The notes under the pieces: model-generated | Database searches by the model: none | The model's input: only the letters and a program-made list of their open reading frames with translations | What the model was told of the DNA's origin: nothing | Shown: positions 53,061 through 62,909 of the stretch, piece after piece | How the letters are laid out: each line of letters opens with the position of its first letter | Numbering within the stretch: the first letter of the stretch is position 1 | Assembly (NCBI RefSeq): GCF_014764505.1 | Contig: NZ_JACXWX010000013.1 | Coordinates: forward strand, 62,001 to 126,000 | DNA from: Phormidium tenue FACHB-886 | GTDB lineage: Bacteria; Cyanobacteriota; Cyanobacteriia; Elainellales; Elainellaceae | DNA: 64,000 nucleotides | Reading direction: 5' to 3' | Translations under genes and position numbers: made by a program

Positions 53061-54134
53061 CTAAATGACTTCAATTTGGCAGTCATCGCCAATCATGAAC
53101 CGTAGTGCTTTGGGACGGCGGGGAGCTTCGGTCAGATAAGCACGTTGACCAATCACGCTATCCACAATGCGCTTATGAACACCCTCCACTCTGGCACCTT
53201 GCAGGATGACGCTATGTTCTAAATCCGCTTCAATTAGGCGCACATCATCCGCGATGCTGCTGTAAGGACCAATGAAGCAGTTTTCAAGATGGCAGTTTTT
53301 GCCGATCGTCACAGGACCACGAATCGTGCAGTTCGTTACCGTAGAGCCTTCACCAATTTGGACACGTCCAATAATCCGGCTTTGCTCATCCACGTTGCCC
53401 TGCATCGAGCAGATAAGGCATTCATCCAAAATGACTCGGTTGGCTTCCAGTAAATCGTCTTTTTTACCAGTATCCAGCCACCAGCCGCGAATCTGGCGGG
53501 CTTCTACGGCTTTTTCCCAGTCGATTAGCTGCTGGATCGCATCGGTGATTTCCAGTTCGCCTCTAGCAGACGGTTGGATTGCGGCGATCGCCTCATGGAT
53601 CACAGGCGAGAACACATAAATGCCAACCAGCGCCAAGTTAGAAGGCGGGTCTTTGGGCTTCTCAATTAGCTGCAGCAGCCGTCCGTTCTCATCAACCTTT
53701 GCAACCCCAAAAGCGCTGGGATTAGGCACAGGACACAAGAGCGTCAGTGCTTCCAGGCTGTGTGTCTGAAACTGCTCCAGAAATAGCGCCAGCTCGCTTT
53801 GCACTAGGTTATCGCCCAGATACATAACAAACGGCGAATCTCCTAAAAACGGCTGGGCGATCTTGACGGCATGTGCCAATCCGGCGGGCTGGTCTTGCAA
53901 AATATAGGTAATATTTGCCCCAAACTGGCCGCCATCGCCTGTTTTGGCTTTCACTTCTTCACCTGTTTCCGGGCTGATGATGATGCCGATCTCGGTGATG
54001 CCCGCCTCAACGATCGACTCGATGCCATACCAGAGAATGGGTTTGTTGGCGACTGGAACGAGCTGTTTAGCTCCGGTGTAGGTCAGCGGACGGAGACGGG
54101 TGCCTTTGCCGCCGGAAAGAATAATAGCTTTCAT
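53061..54134 (-). CDS. rfbA: Glucose-1-phosphate thymidylyltransferase, long form
   Basis: The 357-residue enzyme couples dTTP and glucose-1-phosphate to dTDP-glucose, the first step to dTDP-rhamnose. The nucleotide site is LSGGKGTRLRPLTYTGAKQL, with MYLGDNLVQ and EKPKDPPSNLALVGIYVF after it. The C-terminal left-handed beta-helix (VDEQSRIIGRVQIGEGSTV, CTIRGPVTIGKNCHL) marks the long form. Its start overlaps the rfbD stop by 4 bp (ATGA). The long form is often used as a feedback-regulated variant. Confidence 0.95.
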   Translation of the reverse strand: MKAIILSGGKGTRLRPLTYTGAKQLVPVANKPILWYGIESIVEAGITEIGIIISPETGEEVKAKTGDGGQFGANITYILQDQPAGLAHAVKIAQPFLGDSPFVMYLGDNLVQSELALFLEQFQTHSLEALTLLCPVPNPSAFGVAKVDENGRLLQLIEKPKDPPSNLALVGIYVFSPVIHEAIAAIQPSARGELEITDAIQQLIDWEKAVEARQIRGWWLDTGKKDDLLEANRVILDECLICSMQGNVDEQSRIIGRVQIGEGSTVTNCTIRGPVTIGKNCHLENCFIGPYSSIADDVRLIEADLEHSVILQGARVEGVHKRIVDSVIGQRAYLTEAPRRPKALRFMIGDDCQIEVI

Positions 54135-55045
54135 GAGTGAGTGGAGGAATAAAGTTCAGTTAACATCTGTCGGAGGCTTTGTCGCCACTGGGGGGCAGGC
54201 GAATTTTGGAGTGCCCAAATCTTCTGACAAGCCAGCGCCGAGTAGGCAGGGCGCTCCGTTGACGTGGGAAATTCTGGTGTGGTAATCGGCACAACGCGCT
54301 GCAGCTTTAGCGGAAAGCCGATCGCTTCGGCTTCTTCAAAGATGGCAACGGCAAAGTCATACCAGCTCGTGATGCCGCTGTTCGTAAAGTGATAAATCCC
54401 GCTGGGAGCAGCTTCAACAGCGCCCTTAAGCAAATGTGGGGAAAGCGTAGTGATCGCCTTAGCAATTTCAGCAGACCAAGTTGGCGTTCCCACCTGATCG
54501 GCAACCACTCGAACTTCAGGGCGATCGGCTCCTAACCGCAGCATTGTTTTTACAAAATTGCCTTTCCCCTTTGCACCATAGACCCAGGCTGTCCGGAGAA
54601 TGGCGTAGCGCAACGACGACTGAGCTGCAACTTGCTGAATCCCTTGCTCACCGAGCAGCTTTGACCTGCCGTATGCTCCAAGCGGATTGGGCGCGTCGGT
54701 TTCGGTGTAAGGGGTATTCTTCTGCCCGTCGAACACATAGTCTGTGGAGATGTGAATTAGGCTAGCGCCAATCTGCTGAGCGGTCTCTGCCATCACAGTC
54801 GGGGCTTCGGCATTAATGGCTTTCGCCAGATTAGTCTCTGTTTCGGCTGTATCGACTGCGGTATAAGCTGCCGCATTCACAATTAGATCAGGCTGTGCGT
54901 CTTGGATGAGTTGACGGATGCGATCGCTTTGGGTCAAGTCCAAAGCATCCCGTGCAACGCTAATCACCTCACCCACCAACGGCAGTGTTTTTTGTAGCTC
55001 CTGACCGACCTGTCCGGCTGCTCCAATCAACAAGATGCGCCTCAT
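54131..55045 (-). CDS. rfbD: dTDP-4-dehydrorhamnose reductase
   Basis: The 304-residue NAD(P)-dependent reductase makes dTDP-L-rhamnose from the 4-keto sugar. It has LIGAAGQVGQELQ for the nucleotide, YVFDGQKNTPYTETD after the catalytic Thr region, and YGRSKLLGEQ with the Tyr and Lys of the active site. Its stop overlaps rfbA (ATGA). The rfbC gene lies 154 bp upstream on the same strand. Confidence 0.94.
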   Translation of the reverse strand: MRRILLIGAAGQVGQELQKTLPLVGEVISVARDALDLTQSDRIRQLIQDAQPDLIVNAAAYTAVDTAETETNLAKAINAEAPTVMAETAQQIGASLIHISTDYVFDGQKNTPYTETDAPNPLGAYGRSKLLGEQGIQQVAAQSSLRYAILRTAWVYGAKGKGNFVKTMLRLGADRPEVRVVADQVGTPTWSAEIAKAITTLSPHLLKGAVEAAPSGIYHFTNSGITSWYDFAVAIFEEAEAIGFPLKLQRVVPITTPEFPTSTERPAYSALACQKIWALQNSPAPQWRQSLRQMLTELYSSTHS

Positions 55046-55199
55046 TCAGTTACCTCGGTTTCTAGGGGGGAACGAGAATTACCAATTGGAAAGACCGACG
55101 GGTTTAAGATACCCAAATCGTTCCTGTTGCTCCAATCTTCTCCAGATGCCTCGTCACTCAGATAGCTTCTGCATTTTGCGGTGTAATACCGCTCCTCAG

Positions 55200-55742
55200 T
55201 TAATCAAAAAGTTCGGCTGTTTTAAGCAATTGACCTGCCTGATCTTTGGCAGACACGACGGGGTCTCGGGTTGCCCAATCGATCGCCAAATCTGGATCGT
55301 TCCAGGCAAGGCAGCGCTCGTGGGCAGGGGCATAGAAATCGGTGGCTTTGTACAACACTTCAGTGCGATCGGCGAGCGTCAGGAAACCATGGGCAAACCC
55401 TGGCGGAATCCAAAACTGCCGCTTGTTTTCAGCGCTCAGCTCGCAGCTCACCCATTGTCCAAAGGTCGGAGAGCTTTTGCGTAAATCTACCGCTACATCA
55501 AAGATAGCTCCAGCAACAACGCGCAGCAGTTTTCCTTGCGCCTGCTGAATTTGGTAGTGTAACCCCCGCAAGACGTTTTTAGTAGAGCAGGAGTGGTTGT
55601 CTTGGACAAAGCGTAGCTCAACCCCGGTTTTCTCGGCAAAAGCCTTTTCGTTAAAGCTTTCCATGAAAAAGCCGCGTTCATCCTCAAACACACGAGGCTC
55701 AATGATCAAAACGTCTGAAATCTCTGTTGGAATAATCTTCAT
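55200..55742 (-). CDS. rfbC: dTDP-4-dehydrorhamnose 3,5-epimerase
   Basis: The 180-residue cupin-fold enzyme epimerises the 4-keto-6-deoxy sugar at C3 and C5. Motifs include DERGFFMESFNEKAF, GLHYQIQQAQGKLLRV with the catalytic His, and PPGFAHGFLTLADRTE. It is the first gene of the operon. Length is the usual 180-190 residues. Confidence 0.95.
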   Translation of the reverse strand: MKIIPTEISDVLIIEPRVFEDERGFFMESFNEKAFAEKTGVELRFVQDNHSCSTKNVLRGLHYQIQQAQGKLLRVVAGAIFDVAVDLRKSSPTFGQWVSCELSAENKRQFWIPPGFAHGFLTLADRTEVLYKATDFYAPAHERCLAWNDPDLAIDWATRDPVVSAKDQAGQLLKTAELFD

Positions 55743-56217
55743 TGCTTTTCTCGCTGACCTCCATACAAATGCACCAAATTCATCCGTTTTGTTCTAGTCG
55801 ACAGAACTAGAAATAAATCTCCCACATCCTAGCCAATGCTGTGGGATCTACTGAAGAGGATGACCAAGAGCATTTATCCACTCTTTACATTGATTCCAGC
55901 AATGGTATAGGGGCAGTGAAGCAGGTTCGCTATTTTACCGACTTTGCATCGAGCTGAGCAAACCCACAGCCAGTAGGTATTTCAGTCGGTATTTATGGCA
56001 CGGCTCGAACCAAATCGAGGTACTTTTCAAGGCTGTGTCTGCAATCTGCTCAGACAGCCTGCTCTTCTAAACTTTGCACAAGACTAGCTACTGCCCAATG
56101 CTAATGCCAATCGACAGCAGCGGTTTAAGCCAATATTTTTTGAGAGCCGTGCTTCGCACGGCTCTCAAAAAATATTGGGATCTATTAGGCGTATTGGTAG
56201 ATCGCCCTTCGGTTGTT
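55743..56217. other. Intergenic region with a 23-bp perfect hairpin
   Basis: This 475-bp gap lies upstream of rfbC and downstream of the membrane GT2. It should hold the promoter of the rhamnose operon. Its notable content is the palindrome at 56130-56178; no gene is supported. Confidence 0.5.
56130..56178. repeat. 23-bp perfect palindrome with stable mini-hairpin loop
   Basis: The arms 56130-56152 and 56156-56178 are perfectly complementary over 23 bp with a 3-nt loop. On the minus strand the loop region is GCGAAGC, a sequence known to form an exceptionally stable DNA mini-hairpin. The T-run lies before the GC core and the A-run after it on both strands, the reverse of an intrinsic terminator. 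It starts about 40 bp from the GT2 stop. Confidence 0.85.
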
Positions 56218-57447
56218 CTAAGTTTTAGACGTATTAATATCGCGCTCAGTACGGACCCACTTAGTTTCTGGACGCACGAGGAACTTAAGGTAGAGCGGAA
56301 TTTTCCAAAGCATATAAAGCGGAATCGCCAAAAGGGTGCGCGCAGGCAGATCCGATCGGCAGAACTTTGCCCAAGCGAGCAGCGTTGCCGTCAGCAGCAG
56401 CGAACCGTCAATTGCCAACAGCAGCACAGGCAACCAAATACCCGTCAGCAGCGCTGCAATACAAGCAAGCACGATAGCTACCAACCAAAACATTACCAGC
56501 AGGGATAGAGGTGGCACAGCAAGATCAAGCGCCATCACGCCCAGATCAAGCCGTTCTTCAACCACTGCTCGTTTGAGCAACGCTGGAACCTGCGTCAAGA
56601 GCGTTTGTAAATGCCCATGCTCCCAGCGAGTCCGCTGGCTGGAGGAAGCTTTGTCCTGCTGGGGCAACATTCCTCTCACGCTTGCCGTTTCACAAAAGTA
56701 GACGGGTCGCCCTGCGATCGCCAGATCGATTCCCAACTGCATATCTTCAACAATATTGCCGCTTGCCAGCTTAACGCTACGCAAAACAGCCCAAGGAAAC
56801 GCCATACCTGTCCCAGTGAGCAGGCAGGGAAAGCCAAACCGATTTAGCCCTCTAGGACGCACCAAATTTTTCATCTTAAAGGCAAAGGCAGATACGGCAT
56901 CTCGCGGCTTTGGGGCAGCAGGCTGCTCCATTAAGTAAAGCGCCTGCACGGGCTGCTGTTTGGTGATTGCCAGTTTTGCGATTTGCGAGAGAGTGCCGGG
57001 CTGTACCAGACAATCGGCATCAACAATCGTTATTACATCAGGCGGGTCTGCCGCTAAATAGTTGACGCCATAGTCGAGCGCATAACCTTTACCACGCTGG
57101 TCTAAATTTCGGCGCTCGATTACGGTAGCTCCGGTGCTACGGGCAATGGCAGCAGTGTCATCAGTGCAGTTGTCAGCCACCACCACGAGGCGATCGTGCT
57201 CGGTGAGCTGTGGCAGCAGGCTTTTTAGGACAGGCAAAATTCCAGCCGCTTCATTGTGAGCTGGAATTAGGACGGCCGTTTTGATCGTCGCTGGAGACGA
57301 CGATGGTTCTGGGAGAGGGCGAGCAGGCAAAAGTGCTGCAAGGCATTCTACAAACAGCGTCCCAATGGGTACAAGCAGAATAAGAGCGATCGTCAGCAGA
57401 GCGCTACTGAGCAGAAACATAAGGGGATGGACTAACAGGACCCGCAT
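56218..57447 (-). CDS. Membrane GT2 glycosyltransferase with QxxRW motif
   Basis: The 409-residue protein has an N-terminal membrane segment, a cytoplasmic GT2 domain, and about three C-terminal membrane segments. GT motifs: AVLIPAHNEAAGI, IVDADCL with the metal site, GNIVEDMQLGIDL with the catalytic ED, and SSQRTRWEHG with a QxxRW signature. This is the pattern of processive enzymes such as cellulose and hyaluronan synthases or related non-processive transferases. It is monocistronic. The initial ATG is at 57447, but an internal one nine codons later is possible. The glycan product is unknown. Confidence 0.9.
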   Translation of the reverse strand: MRVLLVHPLMFLLSSALLTIALILLVPIGTLFVECLAALLPARPLPEPSSSPATIKTAVLIPAHNEAAGILPVLKSLLPQLTEHDRLVVVADNCTDDTAAIARSTGATVIERRNLDQRGKGYALDYGVNYLAADPPDVITIVDADCLVQPGTLSQIAKLAITKQQPVQALYLMEQPAAPKPRDAVSAFAFKMKNLVRPRGLNRFGFPCLLTGTGMAFPWAVLRSVKLASGNIVEDMQLGIDLAIAGRPVYFCETASVRGMLPQQDKASSSQRTRWEHGHLQTLLTQVPALLKRAVVEERLDLGVMALDLAVPPLSLLVMFWLVAIVLACIAALLTGIWLPVLLLAIDGSLLLTATLLAWAKFCRSDLPARTLLAIPLYMLWKIPLYLKFLVRPETKWVRTERDINTSKT

Positions 57448-57485
57448 CTTTACGCAATTTTATTTAGTAAATGGTATTTAGAGAG

Positions 57486-57583
57486 CTATAGCAACCGCCA
57501 TAGTAGTTAAGACAGGCATATTCCTGTGAATGTGTTCCACACCCTCACAAAAATTGTCCTAAGCGCAATGGCAACCGCTATAG
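57486..57583. repeat. Two copies of a short CTATAGCAACCGC-like motif
   Basis: AGCAACCGCCATAG (57490-57503) and GGCAACCGCTATAG (57570-57583) match at 12 of 14 positions. A related CTATAGCAACC lies at 34828-34838. They look like a short dispersed intergenic motif. Confidence 0.4.
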
Positions 57584-57890
57584 CTTGCTAACTTACTTAG
57601 GAGCGATGGCAGACATAATTAATCGCCAAAGACGCAGCACGTCTAAAGCTCACTGAAACAGCTCCTTTAAATTGTCCTGTTAGACTCGACGCTCGACCAG
57701 AGAAGCTTGCCATTGTCCAACGAATCTTTATAATCACCTTGACAGGATGCCAATCGAGCTGAGTGACTTTACAGCCGAATGAACCGCAAAACTACCCAAT
57801 TCTTTCCGAATTTCTGCAGCGGATGAGTTGCGGATCATTTAGGCTAATGATTCACATTAATGATTCCGAGTAATCGTCCAGCTAATAAAA

Positions 57891-57914
57891 GACCTAGCAG
57901 CCCCCTGCTAGGTC
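57891..57914 (-). terminator. Terminator of chlH
   Basis: GACCTAGCAG (57891-57900) and CTGCTAGGTC (57905-57914) form a perfect 10-bp stem with a 4-nt loop. Read on the minus strand it is followed by TTTTATT. It starts about 108 bp after the chlH stop codon. Confidence 0.8.
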
Positions 57915-58022
57915 GATCAATGAACGTCACTTATCTTTTTCTAATGTATGCTGCTTACCCCGGAATAGCTTCACCTTTTCGGCTCATCCATTCAGGTGAG
58001 CAACTTTGAGAGCAGCGTCAAA

Positions 58023-61000
58023 TCACTCAACACCCTCAATGCGATCTTCTACTTCTTGATAGAGTTCGCGCAGCAGCTCCAGGTTTTCTTCGCTAGTTTC
58101 CCAGTAGCCGCGACCGTTGACTTCCAGCAGCGTACTAACGACCTTGCGGAACGAATGCGGATTGAGATTCAGCAGCCGATTTCGCATGGCTTCATCTTGG
58201 ATGAACGTCGCGTTGGTGTCTTCGTAAATCCAGTTGTCTACGGCGCCGGCAGTAGCTGACCAGCCCATCGTGTTTACCAGCCGCTTCGAGAGTTCGCGGA
58301 CGCCTTCGTAGCCGTGAGACAGCATCCCCTCATACCACTTTGGATTCAGCAGCTTCGTGCGGGCATCCAGTCGGACAGTTTCTGAAAGCGTGCGGACTTG
58401 AGCATTGGCGGTGGTGGTGTCAGCAATGAAAGAAGCAGGCGCTTTGCCATCGTTCCGCAGCTTAGAAACGACCTTGGTGGGGTCAGAATCAAAGTAGTGC
58501 GATACATCCGTCAGAGAAATCTCTGAGGAGTCGAGGTTTTGGAACGTTACATCCACTGTTTTAAGGGCAGACTCAAACAGCTCGCGCGACTGATCCATCA
58601 TCCCAGGGTTGTCGGAGTTGAAGGCGAACGACTTGCGCGCCAGATACATGTCCTGTAGCTCTGACTCAGCCTCCCAAGTGCTGTTCTCCACTGCCAGGTT
58701 TACGTTGGCGGCATAGGAGCCAGAAGCGTTAGAGAAGACGCGCGTCGCAGCCTGCCGCACGTTAACATTCATCTCCTCGGCTTGCTTGAGCGCATGCTTA
58801 CGAACGAAGTTTAGCTCTAGCGGTTCATCGGCTTCCGCTGCCATCTTGATGGCGCGATCGAGCAGGTTCATTTGGTTGATGAACAAGTCGCGGAAGACCC
58901 CAGAGCAGTTGACCACCACGTCTACCCGTGGACGACCCAACTCCTCTAGCGAAATCAGCTCCAGCTTATTGACCCGCCCCAGCGCATCGGGAACCGGACG
59001 CACGCCAACCAGCAGCATTACCTGCGCCAGCGATTCGCCGTAGGTCTTGATGTTGTCTGTGCCCCACAGTACAAACGCGATCGTCTCTGGATACTGTCCG
59101 TTGTTTTCCTGACGCTGGCGATTGAGCAGGCGATCAACCACAATCTGCGCCGACTGCACCGCTGCCGAAGTCGGAATCGACTGCGGATCAAGCGCATGGA
59201 TATTCTTGCCGGTGGGCAGCACATCCGGATTGCGAATCGGGTCGCCGCCCGGTCCCGGCAGGATATATTCACCTTCCAGCGCTTTAATCAGAGCGCCTAG
59301 CTCGTTGTCTGCCGTCACCTGCTTCAGGCAAAACTCCAGATATTCAAACAGCGGCTTGATCGCGTCTGGGTCAACCTTGGCATAGCCTGCTTGGTGCAGC
59401 GCTTCGATCCAGGGTTCCTTTTTGCCGATGTTGAAGAAGTTGAGCTTGGTGACTCTAGACACGCGCCCGTCGGCATCGGTCTGTTCTTTCACCATTGCCG
59501 CAACCGCTGCCCGCGCTGCCTGATTAATGTCATACAGCAACTGCACATCTGCCAGAACGCCGCGATCGCTGTTTTTGTAGATTTCATCGATATCGCGGCC
59601 TAGGCTGCTGGCGATAATCCGCTGCAGGCTCTGGATATTTTCTTCGGCGCGATCGAGTCCAGCAATATTGACCAGCGTGGCGATCGCTTCTTCGGCGGTG
59701 GGTGGTTTGCCAATAATGTGCAAGCCGCAGGGCAGCAGACGCGATTCGATCTCCATCAGCCGGATATAGACTTTACCGACTAAGGCATCCCGATCGCTTG
59801 CCTCTAGCTCTGTGCCTGCTTCTGGCAGCTCAATATCCTTGTCGAGGTTAACCTGCCGACACTTCTCGATGATGGCATTGATGATCGGCATCGCTCGACC
59901 GCCCTCTTTCAGGGTTTGGTAGGAGGAAATCAGCTCACTGAGTTCCTTCAAACCTTTGTAGAGTCCGGCGTTTTCGGCTGGCGGCGTCAGGTAGCTGATC
60001 GTCTCGGCATAGCTGCGGCGTTTGGCGATCGTCGCTTCAGATGGGTTGTTTGCCGCGTAGTAATAGAGATTGGGAATCATGCCGATCAGGCTATCTGGGT
60101 AGCACTCACCCGACATCCCCATTTGCTTACCCGGCATGAATTCTAGCGATCCATGCGTGCCAAAGTGCAGCACGGCATCGGCCTGCCAGACATGCTCTAG
60201 ATAGGTGTAGTAGGCAGCGAAGCCGTGGTGCGGGCTGGCAGAACGCGAGAACAGCAGCCGCATCGGGTCGCCCTCGTAGCCGAAGGTTGGCTGAATGCCG
60301 ATGAAGACATTGCCGAAGTGCTTGCCGAAAATCAGCAGATCTTGCCCATCGGTATTGAGATGACCCGGAGCCTCACCCCAGGATTCTTCTAGGCGCTTGT
60401 GGTAGGGAGTCAGTGATTCGTACTCCGGCACAGACATGCGGTAGGCGATGTTCAGCTCTGGGCTGTTGTATTGTGCTTGGGCATCGTGAATCACCGCCTG
60501 CATCAGCGCTTCTGCTGAATCGGGCACCTCTTGCACGTCATAGCCGTTGTTTCGCAATGCCTTTAGTGCTTCGTAGATCGAGCCAAACACATCGAGATAA
60601 GCGGCAGTACCAACGTTGCCCTTGTCGGGCGGGAAGCTAAATACTGTGATCGCCACTTTCTTGTGGATCTTCGGCTTCCGGCGCAGGTTTGCCCATTTCA
60701 TAGCGCGTTGGGCGATCGCTTCTACGCGGTCTTGCAGGGCGATCGCTTTACCGGTTGCCCCATCCCGACCCGATACGATGATTGGCTCGATGGCACCATC
60801 TAGCTCAGGAATGGCAATTTGCAGCGCTACCTGAATCGGGTGCAGACCCAGATCGCTATCTTGCCATTCTTCAGTAGTTTGGAAGACGAGCGGCAGCGCC
60901 ACCATGTAAGGACGGTTCAGCCGCTGCAGGGCATCGATCGCTTTCGGGTGGTCTTGCCGTGCGGGTCCGCCGACGAGCGCAAAGCCCGTGAGGGAAACTA

Positions 61001-62003
61001 CAACATCAACGATCGCCGTTTGCGCTTTGGAGATGGGGTCGTAGAAGAAAGCCTCTACAGGCTTGGAGAAATCTAGACCGCTGGCAAACACCGGAATTAC
61101 CCGTGCGCCCATGCACTCTAGCTCTTGCACCATTGCCACATAATGGGCATCATCGCCCGTAACCAAGTGCGTCCGCTGCAGCACCAAGCCCACGACTGGA
61201 GCTAGCGGATCTTTTAAATCTGCCGACACATCTTGCCGAGAGCTGTACCAGTTGAGATATTCTTTCAAATCCTCAAACATGTGAGGCGCGAGCGGATGCC
61301 AGATACCCAAGTCAGGATAGGTAACTGGATCGCGGTATTTCACTGCTGTAGTACCTTGATCCACCTGCGTGTATCTGTCCACCAGCATCAGCAGGAAGTT
61401 TTCCAGATTCTCCGCTGAGCCGCCTAGCCAGTACTGGAAGCTGAGCATGAAGTTACGGGCATCTTGTGCCTTCTCCATGGGCAGGTACTTCAGCACTTTG
61501 GGCAACGTATTCAGCAGCTTCAGCATGGCGTCCTGGAAACTGCTGCCCGATTGCTCTTTGCGCTTCCGCATAAACTGGGCGATCGCGCTCTTGGATTGCC
61601 CAAGCTGCGCCATGGAAAAGCTACCTAGCTTGTTGAGCCGCATCACCTGCGGCATTGAGGGAAACACAACGGCAGCATCTAGGCGATCGCGGTGTGGCTC
61701 CACTGCCGCCACCACTTTCTCGGCAAGTTCTTCAATAAAGATCAGCGAAGCGATAAAGAGATTGGCTTCTGCCACATCCTGCTGGAACGCTTCGTAGTTT
61801 TCGGGGCTACGCAATTCTTCTAGCAAATAGCCGCTAATCTCGATCGCCAGGTTGGGGTTCGTTTCATTAATCGACCGGACAGCCGCAGACAGGGCACTTT
61901 GGTACTGCGGCTCCAACACGACATAGACCACCTTGATCAGCGATCGCCCCTGAAGGTTGTCGGGTGCGATATGTCTGACCGTGGGCTTGACGTGAGTGAA
62001 CAT
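58023..62003 (-). CDS. chlH: Magnesium chelatase subunit H
   Basis: The 1326-residue protein is the porphyrin-binding catalytic subunit of Mg-chelatase, which inserts Mg2+ into protoporphyrin IX, the branch point to chlorophyll. It works with ChlI and ChlD, which are not in this window. The N-terminus [19 protein letters not shown] is typical of cyanobacterial ChlH, and internal landmarks include [20 protein letters not shown] and the [20 protein letters not shown] segment near the C-terminus. Length matches the family. An AAGGAG ribosome site lies about 8 nt before the ATG. A terminator follows at 57891-57914. Related to CobN but the sequence is ChlH-like. Confidence 0.97.
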   Translation of the reverse strand: MFTHVKPTVRHIAPDNLQGRSLIKVVYVVLEPQYQSALSAAVRSINETNPNLAIEISGYLLEELRSPENYEAFQQDVAEANLFIASLIFIEELAEKVVAAVEPHRDRLDAAVVFPSMPQVMRLNKLGSFSMAQLGQSKSAIAQFMRKRKEQSGSSFQDAMLKLLNTLPKVLKYLPMEKAQDARNFMLSFQYWLGGSAENLENFLLMLVDRYTQVDQGTTAVKYRDPVTYPDLGIWHPLAPHMFEDLKEYLNWYSSRQDVSADLKDPLAPVVGLVLQRTHLVTGDDAHYVAMVQELECMGARVIPVFASGLDFSKPVEAFFYDPISKAQTAIVDVVVSLTGFALVGGPARQDHPKAIDALQRLNRPYMVALPLVFQTTEEWQDSDLGLHPIQVALQIAIPELDGAIEPIIVSGRDGATGKAIALQDRVEAIAQRAMKWANLRRKPKIHKKVAITVFSFPPDKGNVGTAAYLDVFGSIYEALKALRNNGYDVQEVPDSAEALMQAVIHDAQAQYNSPELNIAYRMSVPEYESLTPYHKRLEESWGEAPGHLNTDGQDLLIFGKHFGNVFIGIQPTFGYEGDPMRLLFSRSASPHHGFAAYYTYLEHVWQADAVLHFGTHGSLEFMPGKQMGMSGECYPDSLIGMIPNLYYYAANNPSEATIAKRRSYAETISYLTPPAENAGLYKGLKELSELISSYQTLKEGGRAMPIINAIIEKCRQVNLDKDIELPEAGTELEASDRDALVGKVYIRLMEIESRLLPCGLHIIGKPPTAEEAIATLVNIAGLDRAEENIQSLQRIIASSLGRDIDEIYKNSDRGVLADVQLLYDINQAARAAVAAMVKEQTDADGRVSRVTKLNFFNIGKKEPWIEALHQAGYAKVDPDAIKPLFEYLEFCLKQVTADNELGALIKALEGEYILPGPGGDPIRNPDVLPTGKNIHALDPQSIPTSAAVQSAQIVVDRLLNRQRQENNGQYPETIAFVLWGTDNIKTYGESLAQVMLLVGVRPVPDALGRVNKLELISLEELGRPRVDVVVNCSGVFRDLFINQMNLLDRAIKMAAEADEPLELNFVRKHALKQAEEMNVNVRQAATRVFSNASGSYAANVNLAVENSTWEAESELQDMYLARKSFAFNSDNPGMMDQSRELFESALKTVDVTFQNLDSSEISLTDVSHYFDSDPTKVVSKLRNDGKAPASFIADTTTANAQVRTLSETVRLDARTKLLNPKWYEGMLSHGYEGVRELSKRLVNTMGWSATAGAVDNWIYEDTNATFIQDEAMRNRLLNLNPHSFRKVVSTLLEVNGRGYWETSEENLELLRELYQEVEDRIEGVE

Positions 62004-62446
62004 GCGGTTTGGCTCCTTATGAAAGGCACTTACGTAGAAGGGGTTTGGCTATCAGCGTTGGGATATTGCAGCTAAGGCATTCCAGAACAGCACTAGATCA
62101 ACGTTGTGTTAGAGGTTGACAAACGTGACTAAAGCTGGCAAAGAAAACTTAACTTGAATACCCTAATAAAGGTTTACATGAAGTGTTTTTATCAGAAAAC
62201 CCTCACCACATGGGCAATTGAGCCCTCAACCGACACAATTTGATATAAATAACGAGATATTTTTTTACATTTCTTATATAAAAACTGAGTGTTCACTCAA
62301 CCATCTGTGATTTAGTAACCGATTCAACCCCTTCAAGATTTTCTCATAAAGGTTGCTTATTGCTAAAACAAGTAAAATCAATCACCTTATCCCCTGCATA
62401 AGCTACGTCTGGCAAGGTCGCCCTACAGTTCATGCCTCAACAAACT
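62004..62446. other. AT-rich region upstream of chlH
   Basis: This 443-bp AT-rich gap lies between the chlH start and the 3' end of the small membrane-protein gene on the same strand. It should hold the chlH promoter. No gene or strong hairpin is visible. Confidence 0.5.
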
Positions 62447-62854
62447 CTATTCAGCAGATCTTCGTTTAAATCTTTGCCTTAACCAAACTGCCCAAGCCCA
62501 ACCTGCAATGCTGCCAACTAAGTAGACCGGAAAATCCAACCAGTTAAACGAATTGCCCAACACCAATCGCCCAGGCAGGGTTGCCCGCAGCGCCTGTAGC
62601 CAAGGGGGCTGCCAAAGCTGCAAAAACTCGATCGCGCAAGTCGCAAGACAAACCGCGATCGCGGCTCGGCTCGGCAAAACGCTAGGAAGCAGAAAGACGA
62701 CCAGCAGCACCCAAAAGATTTCATAGGCAATGCTGCCCAGCGCATCGTGCAGCCAAGCGACACCGAAGAAATTGGAGAATCGCACCCAATAGCCGACCGG
62801 CACAATCGCAATCAAGCTCATCAAAGTAGCGAGACGAGCAGAACGAGACATCAT
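62447..62854 (-). CDS. Small membrane protein, DUF2809-like
   Basis: The 135-residue protein has four hydrophobic segments and a central EFLQLWQPPWLQALRATLPG motif, followed by LVLGNSFNWLDFPVYLVG. The pattern fits the DUF2809 family of small membrane proteins, which has no assigned function. The first two codons are both ATG, so the start is either 62854 or 62851. It ends with a basic tail (RQRFKRRSAE). It lies 55 bp downstream of the glycoside hydrolase gene, so the two may be co-transcribed. Confidence 0.75.
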   Translation of the reverse strand: MMSRSARLATLMSLIAIVPVGYWVRFSNFFGVAWLHDALGSIAYEIFWVLLVVFLLPSVLPSRAAIAVCLATCAIEFLQLWQPPWLQALRATLPGRLVLGNSFNWLDFPVYLVGSIAGWAWAVWLRQRFKRRSAE

Positions 62855-62909
62855 TGGCTTAATTTAATGGTTCGAAAGAGTATTAAACGCCATTGACAAT
62901 CACGGCTGC

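Larger units (their letters stand above)
57448..58022. other. Intergenic region between GT2 and chlH
   Basis: This 575-bp gap contains a chlH terminator (57891-57914) and two copies of a short CAACCGC motif (57486-57503 and 57570-57583) in direct orientation. No gene is supported. Confidence 0.5.

Noticed and set aside
56130-56178. Large palindrome considered as an intrinsic terminator of the GT2 gene
   Set aside because: On both strands the T-run precedes the GC core and an A-run follows it, the opposite of a terminator; it is reported as an inverted repeat instead.
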